From Schistocephalus solidus (Eukaryota; Platyhelminthes; Cestoda; Diphyllobothriidea; Diphyllobothriidae), in assembly GCA_017591395.1 (NCBI GenBank), contig WEDG01001078.1, positions 124,001 through 188,000 of the forward strand: DNA of 64,000 nt. The letters run 5' to 3'. Position 1 is the stretch's first letter, and each line of letters opens with the position of its first letter. The position numbers and the translations under genes are program-made. Below the pieces are notes generated by a model. That model did no database searches and was not told the origin of the DNA. It saw nothing but the letters and a program-made list of their open reading frames with translations. Of this stretch, positions 47,160 to 60,800 are shown piece by piece.

Positions 47160-48310
47160 GGGCAAGACAAGCTTAAGAACAGATTATGTAGTGGCCCACA
47201 GACCCATGCCATATGAACTGGATCCGGGTCAATCCGCTTCTCTCTTCTTGTGCAAAGGACAGGTTACATTCAGCCTAGGACCAGGTGGTGTATAATGGGG
47301 AGTAGTGGCCAGACGTCTGTTGTGGATCATGGCGCGTGGTGGTACGCTTAGGTGCAGATGTTGCTGTGTAAGCGACATGTGCCCGATCCCACGCGGGGTC
47401 TTCTTGACACGTGCAAGTCACCTTGCTTGCTTTCTGCCTGCCATGAAGCCTGCGGTGAATATTGTCAAAAACTTAAAATTCTAACTCTCAGAGTATGACA
47501 GGCATAGAGGAATGTAAGAACAAAATTAAATGACTGGTTTAACTCTATGCCAAAAGCACCAAATTGGCGAATCTCTGATACTCATATATTAATGTACGAT
47601 GACCGCTTGCACGCAGACAGGGCTATTTGCCATTGTCAGTGTTTTAACAAGGTGCATTATTATTTGTAAGACAGGCATATGTGAATGTCTGGTGTTCATC
47701 TAGAAATTAACACGTAGGGAGTGCATTGGTACGCATAGGTGCAGTCGTACGCCACACACTCAAACCGCACCCAAGGGTCTAATCTGACGGCTGAACGACT
47801 CACACGGCAGACTGATGACTGCGCAAGCTAGAGTGGGAGATCTCTTTTGAACTGCGATATTCACGGCATTTCAGTTCATCTTAACCACTATGGAAAATCT
47901 GATGAATCTACAAGCTATCTAGATGCGCTAAAATTCGTAACTCGGAATGATGTTAACTGATGGAGCAAATAAGTCTTCTCAGGAGGGGGCATCTTGTGCA
48001 CTCCTATCCAAATAGGTTTCGAACCAATGCGTTCATGGTTTTATGAAAGCTGAATCTTCTTGCTCCAACTAGGTGTGTTTGGTACGCGCAGACGGCCTTT
48101 TCACATTGTCAATCACGACAACTGATCCTGCCTCTAAATTGTCCTTATTCTGACATGCCACCGGAACCAAGTGGCGAGAAAGGAGAGATTATGGTGCAAA
48201 CAGCGAAACTCTGCCATCTCTAAGAAATTAATTCACGTGTCAGTCATTTTCCTGCGTCCATCATGACATAGGGTAAACGGTGGAAATCAGTGTTCACGTG
48301 ATCTGAACTG
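47160..48310 (+). repeat. Repeat-rich island with a family A fragment (copy F)
   Basis: The right part (about 48,120-48,305) follows the tail of family A in plus orientation: CTGACATGCCACCGG, GAGAGATTATGGTGCA, CACGTGTCAGTCA and AACGGTGGAAATC align with copy A blocks near 16,500-16,630. The left part contains two near-identical boxes, GGTACGCTTAGGTGCAG at 47,341 and GGTACGCATAGGTGCAG at 47,728. Their relative also occurs, inverted, in copy C at 18,854-18,870. No coding sequence was recognised. Confidence 0.5.
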
Positions 48311-48319
48311 ACCTGGGGC

Positions 48320-51110
48320 AAAACATGATTTCAAGGAATCGGGAAAACGGTTACTAGATAATTAATTTACACTGTGGCTTCTCTAGCCTGCTGAACGTTT
48401 AAACATGATTATCGTTTTGAATGTCTTAAGGGCACTGTCCATTATATGACCGTAAACATTTAGTGGGCACCTTTAGTATAAATAGGAAATATAACTTGCA
48501 TTACTGTTCAATCAAAAAATGTTGGGCTCCAAGTATTATGAGTATTATGAGTACAGCAAATAATGTTTTATTCTTGTTTTTAAAAATTTGACATCTCGCT
48601 TGCAGTTTTGGTGTTTTTTGAATTCGTTACAACGCCTCGTCACATCTTGTTTAAGCAAAGTTTCTACCGGTCATTTGGCCACCGTTGTTTTTGAAAACCA
48701 TGCTCACATGGCCTTTGACTTATTAATGACATTGTTTATCATCAAGTTTTTCCTCAGCTCCTGTCTCCAACTAGTACATTAAATTTAACAAAAACATTTG
48801 TCAATATTGGGTAAACGCGTATGGTCTGCGTTTTTGGGGACGCATGGCTGAACAATAATATCATAAAAAAGTTCTAATGGAGCTTATATATAATTTAAAG
48901 TGAAATTTGTTTGTGATAGTGTTAAATATTTCTCGAATGGGCCGATATTAATCACATTGATAATATTATCAGCCAATGCCAAATTAATTGAAAACCAGCT
49001 ACTCGAACATTGCAAATCTTTGAAATTCATATTTCTATTAACATACTTAAATCCCCTTTATGCAGAAGAGATGCATATGTAAACAAAACATTGCCGATAG
49101 CTTTATCGATCTTGCAGTTTTAATCTTATAGTTTAGCCACTCGTAAGGTCGTTTCAAATATTGTTTTGTCTCGCCAACGGATGCTACATAAGAGATATTT
49201 TAATAGGCTCTTTACCTCCTGAAACCATCTACTGGCTTGCTCCTTTTTCAAAAAAACTTATTTGATAGTTATCTAGACAATTAAATGTTTCCTTGCCACC
49301 GCCAGCTGAAGGACTATTTTTTGACATTTTAAGGTGGAATAGTTTGGCCACAGTCAGTTGACTTGGAGAAATTTTCTGATATTTAGTTCAGTCATATTAA
49401 TTCCTGCGTCATGATTTTATTTCATCCATTAAGCGAAATCCTTGTATAATATGGTTCTATTTTTCATGCTCTTTAGACTGCTTTATGTTAAATTTACCCA
49501 ACAATTTCCCAAATTCCAATATGGAAATGTTGTGACAACACTGACATGAACAAAATTTGGTCAAAGAATTCACGTTAACTAAAAGTTCTTTTGGTCCTTT
49601 TTATATCAATATTCAAAACACATATTAACGCAATGCACTGATTTTATTTCAACACATTTCCTTTAAAATCAAATCGTGACTTGCCAGCTTCAAAATACTC
49701 TCGATTCTTTATTTGCAGTGCTTGAAGTGGTGAAATAAAAAGGTTTTAGGAGCGGACATGTTAGTGGGCGGTCGAAAACTGCCTGGCTTGATGGGTAGGA
49801 GCTAAATAATTGAATGAAGACGAATCTTTTGGGCACATAATTTAAGTACTCATTGCTAGGTATTGCAAATGAAAAATATTTTCGGTGTAAGTTAAATTTA
49901 AAACTCTTAGCAAAAATGTAAAATCAGAGAACGAAGAGGCTGTAAGACTTCCTAAATGTGAAATGATAAAACATATTTCAACGTAAAACGGTGCTTTTGG
50001 AGCTTCCAAACGTTTTCAGAAAAGAACTTTTAGCCCTTACACGAGCGTTCTTCCAATTTAGCTGTTTACACGCACCATTCATTTTTAAAATATTTTGAGA
50101 AATTGTCATCAATTACTGCAGTATAGTATAACATTAAGCTTCAGGTGGTTGTACTAACAGTCGTAAATTTTTTATTTAGAGAATCACATACAAATCTGTC
50201 CTAAATTGTTCGCAATCAGGAGCCATTTCGAACATACGTATGCAAAGAAATCGTTAAATTTTAATTGAAAACTTTTGAGATTCGGAGTGTTTTAAACGGC
50301 GCATCTCAGATAATCTGATAAAAGTAACGAAGATATTTACAGCAGCCTACTCGTCCATTTACCACTACTCGTCGCCTGAACACTTAAACCGTACTTCCAA
50401 AAAGCCCCACGCTTGCGTTGATCATTAGTTGGGTATGCAAGGATCATACTGCCAGCATCCATGTCAAAATAACGTAAGGCAAAATATAAATGATTAGTTC
50501 AACGCATCAACTGATTCGTATTTTGTTTATTTTGCTATGAAAAAAAGAATAATGTTTTTACGGTGGATTAAACAATTCTGATTTATATTATCAATCAATA
50601 TTTTTAAAATGTTTAGTGAAATTCAACATGATGACTTTCTACGTTTTTATTTCTTTTAAATAATATGTTAGCTTTAGTGAATATATCTATGACACAAAAT
50701 ATTTATCTAACTGAGAAGTTTATCTAAAATTGTCGACATCTGGGACTTCAATTGATCAAGCCACGTAGTTTAGGCGAAACAAGATGACGTATTCATATTA
50801 TTTTAGAACCTGTATCATCATTTTAAACTCTGCTTTTTTTGTAATATGTAAAAGATTATAGTTTGGGATTCAGCCTTTATATCTATGTACAATCGCGTGT
50901 CTTAATGCATTCATATATTGCAGACGTGTGCAAATATATAATAGCTAAGGTCCATCACCGAACTGCTTTGCACAATTTCCAGCATATTATAAAATATAAC
51001 TTGCGCATTCTTCATACTGTAAATAAGTTCTTGAAAAACGCAAGACAGTTATAACCCTTGAAATGAACTTTCTTTATTGCTGAAAAGGCGAGTTCTAGGA
51101 AGGAGTTTAA
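48320..51110. other. AT-rich stretch, nothing recognised
   Basis: No feature could be supported apart from a short GAGTATTAT duplication near 48,532-48,552. Confidence 0.4.
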
Positions 51111-51143
51111 ATGAAGAAGAAAAGATCACTGGACCTTGTTTCA

Positions 51144-51605
51144 GTTGCCGAGCTTGCAACTGTTAAAAAAGTTGCACGGGTAGCCGTTTGCTCTGAACAG
51201 CCGTTGAAGTTACCACAATTTGGCAATCTTGTCTTCTGGTTCTTTGTTATAAGTCGCAACACGCTGATGAATTGCCTGTACGCAACTGAATTTGTTACGG
51301 TTTGTTTGGTTGCTCTGAACCAAAGTACTTGTGTTGCATTTGTCTGTTTCCCGAGTACATCAGTTTTCGGGCCACCGCAATCTTATGGCATACTGTTTGG
51401 CTAGCTGTTCTTTTTCTTCTTCTTCCATTGTAAATGGGATATCTGGGAATAAGCTGTTACTGTGTTCTCTTTATGCCAGCATTCGATCCTACTCGATGAA
51501 GACGAAGTTCTCCTCCCAGTTTTTAGGTCTTTACTGTCAGAAGACTAGTGATTCCACCCGTTGCGAAACCGCTTCAGCCTTGAATCTCATCTGTGCTTCT
51601 TCATC
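51144..51605 (-). pseudogene. Penelope-like reverse transcriptase remnant
   Basis: The minus strand holds one collinear frame with several stops whose blocks follow the PLE RT C-terminal region. AVSQRVESLVF and RPKNW are followed by NFVFIE at the place of motif C, without the aspartates. Next come NSLFPDIPFTMEEEE, KFSCVQAIHQRV, EPEDKIAKL and LFRANGYPCNFF. The copy at 37.9-38.35 kb shows the same order (VVQRLE, PKKW, LNGVFPTIQFT, KRSCVRTLFHR, FFRSNGFPTSF). Plus-strand frames across these bases are antisense shadows. The element is truncated on both sides; no GIY-YIG or ribozyme was found next to it. Confidence 0.75.
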
Positions 51606-51785
51606 TTAACTTTATTTATAAGGTGAAGCTGGAGTATGATTTTAATTGCAACCTTGGTCTTAAAAATAAATGAAAACTTTAAACAATCTTGCCGAAATAT
51701 TGTACCCCTGAGATAAACGTTTGATAATATAAGGATTAATTAGAAAAATACACAAACAAAACATTTTTTAAAAAAAGCTCATTAA

Positions 51786-51803
51786 CAAAAGTGATCACTT
51801 TTG
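51786..51803. repeat. 18-bp perfect palindrome
   Basis: CAAAAGTGATCACTTTTG reads the same on both strands, with no spacer. It lies 180 bp to the right of the PLE remnant. It could be a dimeric protein-binding site or chance; nothing nearby decides this. Confidence 0.8.
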
Positions 51804-51809
51804 ACATCA

Positions 51810-54800
51810 TTTTTCTTCAAGGGTTACATTTCACTTTTTGGTGAAAAGGCAACTTATCATGCACAAAACTGCATTTCCTACCTAAAACATAAAAACAGAT
51901 CTGAAAAAGGGTCTTATTTCAAACGTTTTCCTTTACATAGACTGAGCAAACTAACAATAGAGTAACTAAGATCGGCAAAAAATTCACGAGCTTTTTAAGA
52001 ACAATAGAAAAGTCAGCTGACTCCACCATCAATGGAAAATTTACAGTAATTCTAATAAGTATAATTTATTTTATAAGCAGTATATACTAGGGCCATCTTT
52101 ACATATGTTGAAATTTCATCTCGAAACGCCATCCTATGCAAACTTTCATTCCTCTGACGTCAGTATCTAAGCTTATAAGCGCAATATTTTATTGACATAG
52201 TCACCAGCCGGCCACGCAAGAAACCACAGAAACATTAAAACTGCTCTAGATCATTCAAGAAGCTAGTCAATTAATATATATCTACTTTATTGAAAACTAC
52301 ACAAATACTTGAACATATTTTATCCAAAAATTAAAACAATTTTAGCTTTGCCACCCATCTGGTTTTATTTACGCAGTAATTCGCATGACCAGTCTTTATG
52401 AGCATTTGCTTATGTAATCGCATTCGCGATACACGTATTCGAGATTTCTTTTACTTTTACATTGCCTGTTTAAATTGTAATTACTACAAAAATAGTAAAG
52501 CTTTAATACTTTTGTGCCTTTATCTTAAAAAAACCTCGATCATTAGCAGCTGTGAGGTTAGATCAAATCATTACGAGACACTTTTAAAAGGTAAGAGATT
52601 TTGTCAATTTACCTATTTTAGTGGTTACCATACTAAATTGTTAGTTATACTTTTTCAATTTAAAGTGCGCTGCGTTCTGTGAATCTTTCTGTATCAGTGC
52701 ATAGTACTTGATGTTTGGGATTTTACCTTAACGCATTCGGCGTTTTAAAAGGAATAATGGATTGTTCTGGACAACGTTTACTGCTTCATAGCCTTCTGAC
52801 ACTTTAGTCAACATCGACTAGCCCGAATAGCCAATTTTAACAGCCCAGCCGTGTAATTGAGACGCTGAGAGTAAAATTTAGAAAGTTTTTCTTCCAATTC
52901 ACTGTGATGCATAGCGTGAATCTGGTCTAGCAGGAATACACAGTTGCGTTCGCTATTGATTGCACAATTGCTGTGAAGCACAGTTGATGCCCATTATTTG
53001 AATTTTGCGAGGACTTTTTATTTTGTGTAAGCCACTATATGCTTTATGAAAGAAATGAATATAAGGAATGATATTTGAACTTTTTGGTGACGGCGTTGGA
53101 GATCAGAGCCTTTGCGGCTACATCGTACCGAATGTATAATTTACATAACAAATACAGAGTTGAGGAATGTTTTACGGAGGACGGTCGATTCTAATTTTTC
53201 TCGGTCTATCCCGAAGCTGAGTCCAAAAAAAGGGTGAAAAATTTAGCGTTAACTTAACCGGCTTGTTAAATGTTTCTTTCCATTTGAAGTACGTATTAAG
53301 GCTGCACGACGGAAACCGTTCAAGGTGGGCATGTCAAAGACGGTTTTTTGTTTCACTGTAATTCCTTCCAAATCATTGCTGTTGGAAAATCGGTTAATAT
53401 CAAATATGCTAACAACCATGCATTTACCACCGAATAAACTCCATATATCGTTTCATATAGGAACTTTAAGGCGCGCTTGGGACGCATTACAGTGCACCTA
53501 CAGAAAATGATGAGTAATCAATGTAATTAATATAGTTTTATTGAAACTAATCCGTAGTCATGCAACTACGTAAGTCAGTGTGTTTGCAAACAAGACGAAA
53601 CTTTAAATACTACATGTAAAAATTGTTGCGGGAGCTCCGGTATGTCACAAAATGCAGAAGCCATCATTTATCATTTCGAATTTTTTGGAGTTGGAGATCC
53701 TACCAATTGGGGCATGAAAATGAGTTCGAAATATTCACTCTCAAAGGTCAAAAACATGCGTGTCGTATATCCTAAATAGTGAGGTTGCAGCTGCAAGAAC
53801 CGTGTCTGAGAAATGCAATAATTAGCTTTGAGGCGGATGACAGAACATGCAGCAGCATTGTGAAAGAATATTTCTGACTCTCGAATCCTTGTTCACTCGA
53901 GGGAACCCTCAAAAATTTTCAAGTTCTACGAGACCGAAAATTTCGCAAACTTTGATATTTGCGTGGACAGAGCATTGCTCAGGTCAGGGCTCTTTTGCCC
54001 ACTGATTATTAACTAGGGCAATGATCGCACCGCTCCATCTTCAGCCCTGAAGGACAAATTAACAAACGTTGATAACGCGGCTAAACGGCAGCATAAGCGA
54101 CATTATCTTTGAGCTAAGTATTTGTGTTGCTATCTGAGCACTAATAAACCAAATAAACGAAAATTTGACAATTTTCGATGCGAAGTTGGATGATCAAACG
54201 ACAACAGCACACATTTTGACCAGTGGCGGTGAATGCGTGAACTGCAAATTATGGTAGTTCAACGTTTTTTTATTGGCCATTGTTTACAAATAATGTAGGT
54301 TTTAATGTTTTTAATCATTGTGTGTGACCTTCTAGAATTCATATAGTTTGTCATTCGGTTTTATTCAAGGCTTTGTTCTTGCAAGGAACTGCGTGAGCAA
54401 TGATTAAAGAGTACGTGCAACTCAACTGTTGACACACTTAAAAGTACTGCAAAATGGTCTTAATCTATAAAACATGCACTAGAACTACACGATGGCCTAG
54501 GATAGCCATCAGCTCTCGAAGTCTTTTAATATCATTAACTTGTTTCAGTTTCCGATGATATTTCCTGCGATATTCGGGTCTTGCCATGAGATGGTTAGAA
54601 CATTTGAAGGGCTAGATCTGCTCTGAAATGCCTATCATTAAGGGCCGACAAGAAAAGGAATTTTGCATATATTCAGGAAAACAAAAAACAGTAGAGATAT
54701 AGGAAAATAACGAAAAACGTATGTCTGATATATTATCTTTTATGCTATTTGTTTTACATTATAATTCTCTCTGATTGATGATACATGTCCATAACAAAGG

Positions 54801-57800
54801 AGTTTTTCAGTTATCCTTTGGTTTTACTTATAAGATATACTTTCATGCTATCCTACTGAACATTTTGCTGAACAAATTATTTCCATTTAAGTAACTTCAT
54901 TTAAGAAAAACGGAGAGTTTGTTAATCCTACAAAACCTGACTTTTTCAACTAAATTGATCAAACCTGATATCTTTCCGTTCATTTACGATACGTGTATTG
55001 AATCATATATTAAGTTTGGCTAAGAAGATTTAATTTTGTTGAATTAAGCAACAACATATTTACAAAAGACCTCAACTCACAATTTCAGAAACTGGTCTGC
55101 TGCTCAAGGGAAGTCGTATGTGAAAAAGAACTATCGATTTCATTCAAACATCTAAATTAAGATTCGGAATTTGTTGCATTTAGGCAGAATTTGTTTGTTA
55201 TTTTGCAAAATCTAGAACTCTGGAGATTTAACAATCTCACTCAAAATGGACACTTATTCTCATGCTTGTTTCAGTGCCCAGGGTAGGACAAATGCTCTTT
55301 TAATTAGATGTCGAATTCCAATGTTGTTTTTTGTTTTCCAATGATCCAATTTCTACATTTATTGTCGAAAAGTTATTGCGTTTAGTTATGTTTTATGGAA
55401 AGTATGTGAAAATGCATTAAATTCCTATATTTCTGTTCGCGAAGTTGACTTTCATTCGATTTTGTAATGTTGCCCTTAAGTATGCTTCGTCAACGTTGAC
55501 AATTACAATATTCACTGAACATAAGCGGTGCTTCTTATGTTAAAAATTAATATAAATGCTCCTTCTAGCAGAGCAAGACTTATTAAAACATAAAGGGACT
55601 GACAGATTTTCGAACCGTAGATATAAAGCATAGTACACATCACTAAATGAAGCTTCTTTAAAATTTTTAAATAAATAAAGTTGCACATATTGAGACTTAA
55701 AATCAATATAAACCACCCATGAAACATGTAAAATATTTTAACATAGCTGAAAGGTTTTTTAAAAAACCATTAATTCAGAATAAAATTAGAACCACGAAGA
55801 TGATCACCTTAGTTCAGATAATATTGAAGGCAACTTTAAGATCCTTGGAAGTAATTGGAGTAAACTCGGTGAATAAATCTACGTTGGTTGGTGAAGTTCC
55901 TGAGGCATGAGATTGGAATATTATTTGATAGTCAATTTAAACAAGAGCAGCTTTAAGCACAATGCCAAATTCGCTGAAATGGTTTACAAAGTTGACAAAG
56001 AATGCATTTACAAATATATTAGTTTAAATTTGTGAGCTGTGAACAATAAGTAACTAATGGATTTGTCAGCGTTTCATTTGCAAGTCCCAAGTCATATGAA
56101 TATATTCTGTCAGTTTTATTTATGAAAATTTCAGATATTTGCAATGAGAAAATTGGATTTCACGTAGAACTGCCATTCAATCGCAGATGTTTACAATTTA
56201 AGAACAAAAGCAAAAAGGAACATAAATGCATAAGGATTTCAAGAAATATCCTGTTATTTGGCCTGCTAAATGAAGCAAAACCTAATAATGGTTTTGTTAT
56301 TATTTTGCACCTTTGTAAGTAAAGCTGAGGTTGGGTTGATTTGCAGTGTCTAGTTGTTAACATCAAGATGGTAGTTTTCTGGCATGTCATTCCTTTCTAT
56401 GCGCAGTGCAAAATCAGATAAAAAAACAGACTTCAAATTAAATTAAATTGTTTGTCATAAATGTTATGCCTCCAGGGAGAAAGGTTTGTAGAAATGCAAT
56501 AAAATAGCGATAAAAAAATGATTGGTAGTTTTATCCGACCAAAACACTAACATTTTCAACTAAAGACACTGCCTGCAAGCATCAAGTGCTGTGGATTAAA
56601 CGTTTGCTGCACAGCAAACTGCGTGGCTAAGTAAGTTTTGTAGTCCAAGTTATGCAGCCTAAAATAGTTCATCATTTTTCTGAATGCTTTGAAGTACCAT
56701 GTTTTATGTGTATACCGGATCGCAGCATATGAAAATGGAGATTGATAAAAAAACTTTGCCAACATGTTGATGCAAAGATCGTGAATGAATGCGCCAGGTT
56801 TTTGCTCAGCATCTGCCTAATATGAACCCTCATAATGGACCGCATCATGAAATGTGGTTTAAAATGTTTTCTGTCGATAAGGTTATGAATGTAACTTTCA
56901 TACCTTATCCAAAGAATGCAAAGGTTTGGGTATTATAAGACCACACTTTAATAGCAAATTTTAGATAAAATTTGTATGTTTAATTCCGGACTTGAATTCT
57001 AAAGTAACCAGTCGATTAATCTGATCCATTTTGTTTTTTAGCATTCATTTATGATTTTGAATGAAATCATTCATTGAATATGTTTTATATACAGTTCGAT
57101 AGCTTTTCTTGTTTGTGTAGCTGGAAATCACACAAGAATTTAATTTTTTCGTATAAGTGTCATTATATTTTCAAGGTATTTCTCAGTTTCAATTTCTTTT
57201 GGAATTTTATAATGGAACGAAGCAATACAAGCTTCAATTAGATTTTATTAATAACACATAAGGAAATGGTAAGGAATTCATGTAAGTTGATAGTAAATAC
57301 AAAATACTTTTATGAAATACACATTTGTTGGAAACATTTATAAGGCGCAAAAAAATGTGGAGGAGTTGACCCAGTTGAAAAATGCAAATACAACTGGTGG
57401 ACAGTGCCATTTCAATTTGCTATGTTTTCCTGAACTCTTTTATATCCCAAATGAAGTATACAAAATTATGACCATTTATTCAAAATTGAAATGACAATTA
57501 CATTTAATCTCCTTCATGACATCTATTAACTTATTTAAAATCGTCATTCACTCTTTATATCATCGCTATATTGCTGTCTCCAGCGTTAATTCTAAGCAAC
57601 TCCTGCTGTCCAGCTGTGGATTTAAATTCTTTAAACCGAAGATTATTATTATTTTGCTAACCACGCATCAAAACTTCAGGATAAAATAAAGTATTTGCCC
57701 CTTAGTAAAATTTTTATACGTATTTTGTTTAACTCTATGTTCGAACAGCTGAATTAATGGAAGAGCTCTGCACAAAAAAGCTCTCAAATTTATGCAAAGC

Positions 57801-60800
57801 GGAAACTTTTTCCGAAGACTCATATTTCAGGAGGACTAACGGATAATTTTGTGGATGAGAAAACCCATTTTGCTAAAGAATTAACCCAAAGCACAAGAGA
57901 TAAATCAAATGATAGCAGTTCTGCACTTTTCTTCTCTGAGCAAAATGTAAAGCTTAAAATCAGTATAACAATTTAGCCATATTAATTTGAAAAAAGACCC
58001 CATAATTGCATTTTTAAATTTTCGGGGTTGTTACTGGAAAATTGCATAGACAGAAACAAAAAAGTAATCAACGTCCGGCATTTAACATCGACAAGCATTA
58101 CGTCTGAAAAAATCACTTCTTAATGAGTCACATGAACTTTAGGTATTTACTGGAACAAATTTTATCCTTCGTTTGCTGCCCTACACGTAAAGAGTTAAAC
58201 AAATGTAAGCGTACCATTTGTTACAAGGGACATTTTTTAAAAGCCAATCAAATAGCTTGCTGTAAATTTTGCACTCCAAAACGATACCCCTTTTTCGAGT
58301 TATTCTAAAAACAATCAACCAGGATTGTCTTAAGCAGATGTAGGATAACGCGAAAAAATTATCTGGAGGTTTGTGTTTCAAAAGTGAATAAAATGAGGCA
58401 AAGGAAGAGAGTGCAGCTTGCTTTTGGCAAACGTGTCTACAGTCTCTATGGACGTTTATATGTAAGCCAGACGTCAAAAATTGGAACCGTGAAAGTAAAA
58501 CAATTTTGGGACTGATATGTATTCAACTGTTTGGCATAAAATTGGTTTTCATATCAAAAGATTAAGTCTTCCGTAGGCTGTGATCAGCTATTTCTGTGTA
58601 AGTAGAGGATAACGTGGGTCTTTTCTTAAGCAGGTCTCCATAATAATGACTTCAATGTCTGTTTACGGATGATGATTTGACTGCCAGCTTACATTAGATA
58701 ACATTTATGTCATTAAAACATAGTTCAGCGTATTTAGATCATATAAAGTAAAACGAGTACTGCGCGCACCAAAGGAAGTATTTAAATTTAAAAGTACTAA
58801 ATAAATTATGCTGCGCCTGGACTTTGGGAAGTAATCAATATCCCAAGAAAAGCCTGACAGAGGTTCTCATTAAAAAATCAGCATGCATTTTTGCCTTTAA
58901 CTACAATTAATATGCAATTCGACCATTTCAGCTGCAATTAAAATGACTAACTTGTATGCTAATAAATGCTTCTAACTATCAAGTTCGGCTTCTTTCCTTT
59001 TCGAAACCAACCCTTGTGATAGGCCGTTTTCGGAATTTATTTCTTAATTGAAGCTATGGTAGTGGGTTTCAGTGGGAGCTAAAAGATCAATCCGCTCTGT
59101 CACGTGGCACTCGTTTAGTTTGTTTGCAGACTGCTTTGTGTAGTGAACAGTCAGTAATCAGTAACCGAAAAACTTATGGGAGATTAAATTAATGGTCCAA
59201 GGTCCCTTTTTCACCCCGAGTCCGGCATGCATTAAAGTCGATTTCGAGGACAGACTTCTGTATTTTTCTAGCAAGAATTATTTCACGAAGCAAGGCGAAT
59301 TTAAAAAGACCAAAATCTCTTTTTCGATCACAAACCTCTGTCTTCTGACAAGAGTCAAGCAGATGTCCACAAGTACTAAACATAGTAAGTATTTTGGCTT
59401 GAACCCTCATTAACGTCGTGGCCACTCGTTAGAACACACAACTATCATATGGGTGTCTGATAATTAATAATTATCCAGACGTGATTTACGCTGTATTTTC
59501 TGCCTTTTGTCAATCGCGCCTTTTGTGATGATTCGGGTTGGGTTCAATAAAGGCAGGTAACCTATTAATGTACAAGGTTTAGGAACTTTGTCAACAGAGA
59601 TATGATAATCTGGAATAAACATTTTTAGCTAATTACTGTCATAAAGCGCTCATTACAAACCCCAGCTGGTGCACCACCCGAGAATCAAATCCCATTGTGT
59701 CGGTCTGGTTGTTTTGCTGGTTTAGATAGGTTAAATTGACATTTTATGATGTAAGCTCACCTATCGCTTATGGGACTCACTCTTGAGTTAATGCAAAAAT
59801 GCAATGCGAAATGGGACTACAAGCTTCCATGAAGCAGTTGTGAAGTTTGGTGGCTTCGACCTGCAATAAATGTATATATCGTGACAATAAAAAACGTAGG
59901 TTTCCCTTAAGTGGTCCTTTGAAAGCATTTAAACTCGAAAACAAAAGACTTTGTTTAACTGAACGTAATCAAACACATAGCGTTTTAACTTTAAACTTTG
60001 CTTGAAACCTATTATAAAACCTTGACCTAAAATTTTAAAACAAAATTTTCTAGTCTTCCTCCGAACGTCGGAAAAATTATTTTCGCTCGAAAGCATTGCG
60101 TAATACTCGCACTCTGAAAGAACCAAGGAGGTTGTTTACACATATTTACTGCGTAAGCATATAAACATAAGATAATTGCAGTGTAAGGAGTAATGAAATT
60201 GGGTTGCTGTGAGTGCAAATGCCTTCCAAATTGATTTGAATGTGTTAAGCAGATTGTTGATATTTTGGCTAAGTGGATAGGTATTGTTTTCCTTTTGCAG
60301 ACAACTAGGATGCGTCAGTAAATAATGCTGCCTGTACTACAGTAAAAGTTTCAAAATACTCTAAAATAATAGAATTTTTACTGCAGTAAAACATAAAGAA
60401 TACTCTGCAATGTATATAATCGGAAAGTTTTCGATAAGTCAGGAAGCAATATTTAAGTTATTTATCACAAAAATATAGAGAGGCAGACTGATTAAATCGA
60501 CATTTGAGCTTAGTGGTAATAAGGTGAATTGTAGAGAGCTTGACGCATCAACTTGAAACAAAAATGGTTTTATCGCACAGGAAAGTTATCAAAGTGACAG
60601 CCAAACGAAATGCCCTATAGGCGGGATTACAGCAAAATAATCAACATTCAGTTAAACATTTATTATTCCCATAACTATAAGACACTTAAACAAGAAACTC
60701 ACGTAAAACAAGAGGTTTGATTATAAGTTTGAGTAAGTGTCCTTATTTCCTTTTTCCATCTCTAACGTTAACCTTTTTTCTGCATTTTAGTCACGCCATA

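Noticed and set aside
48015..48025. Minus-strand GGTTCGAAACC matching a pol III B box
   Set aside because: No A box or cloverleaf pairing could be found upstream on the same strand.
51111..51609. Two overlapping plus-strand open frames of about 95 codons
   Set aside because: The minus strand carries collinear PLE RT blocks, so the plus frames are shadows.
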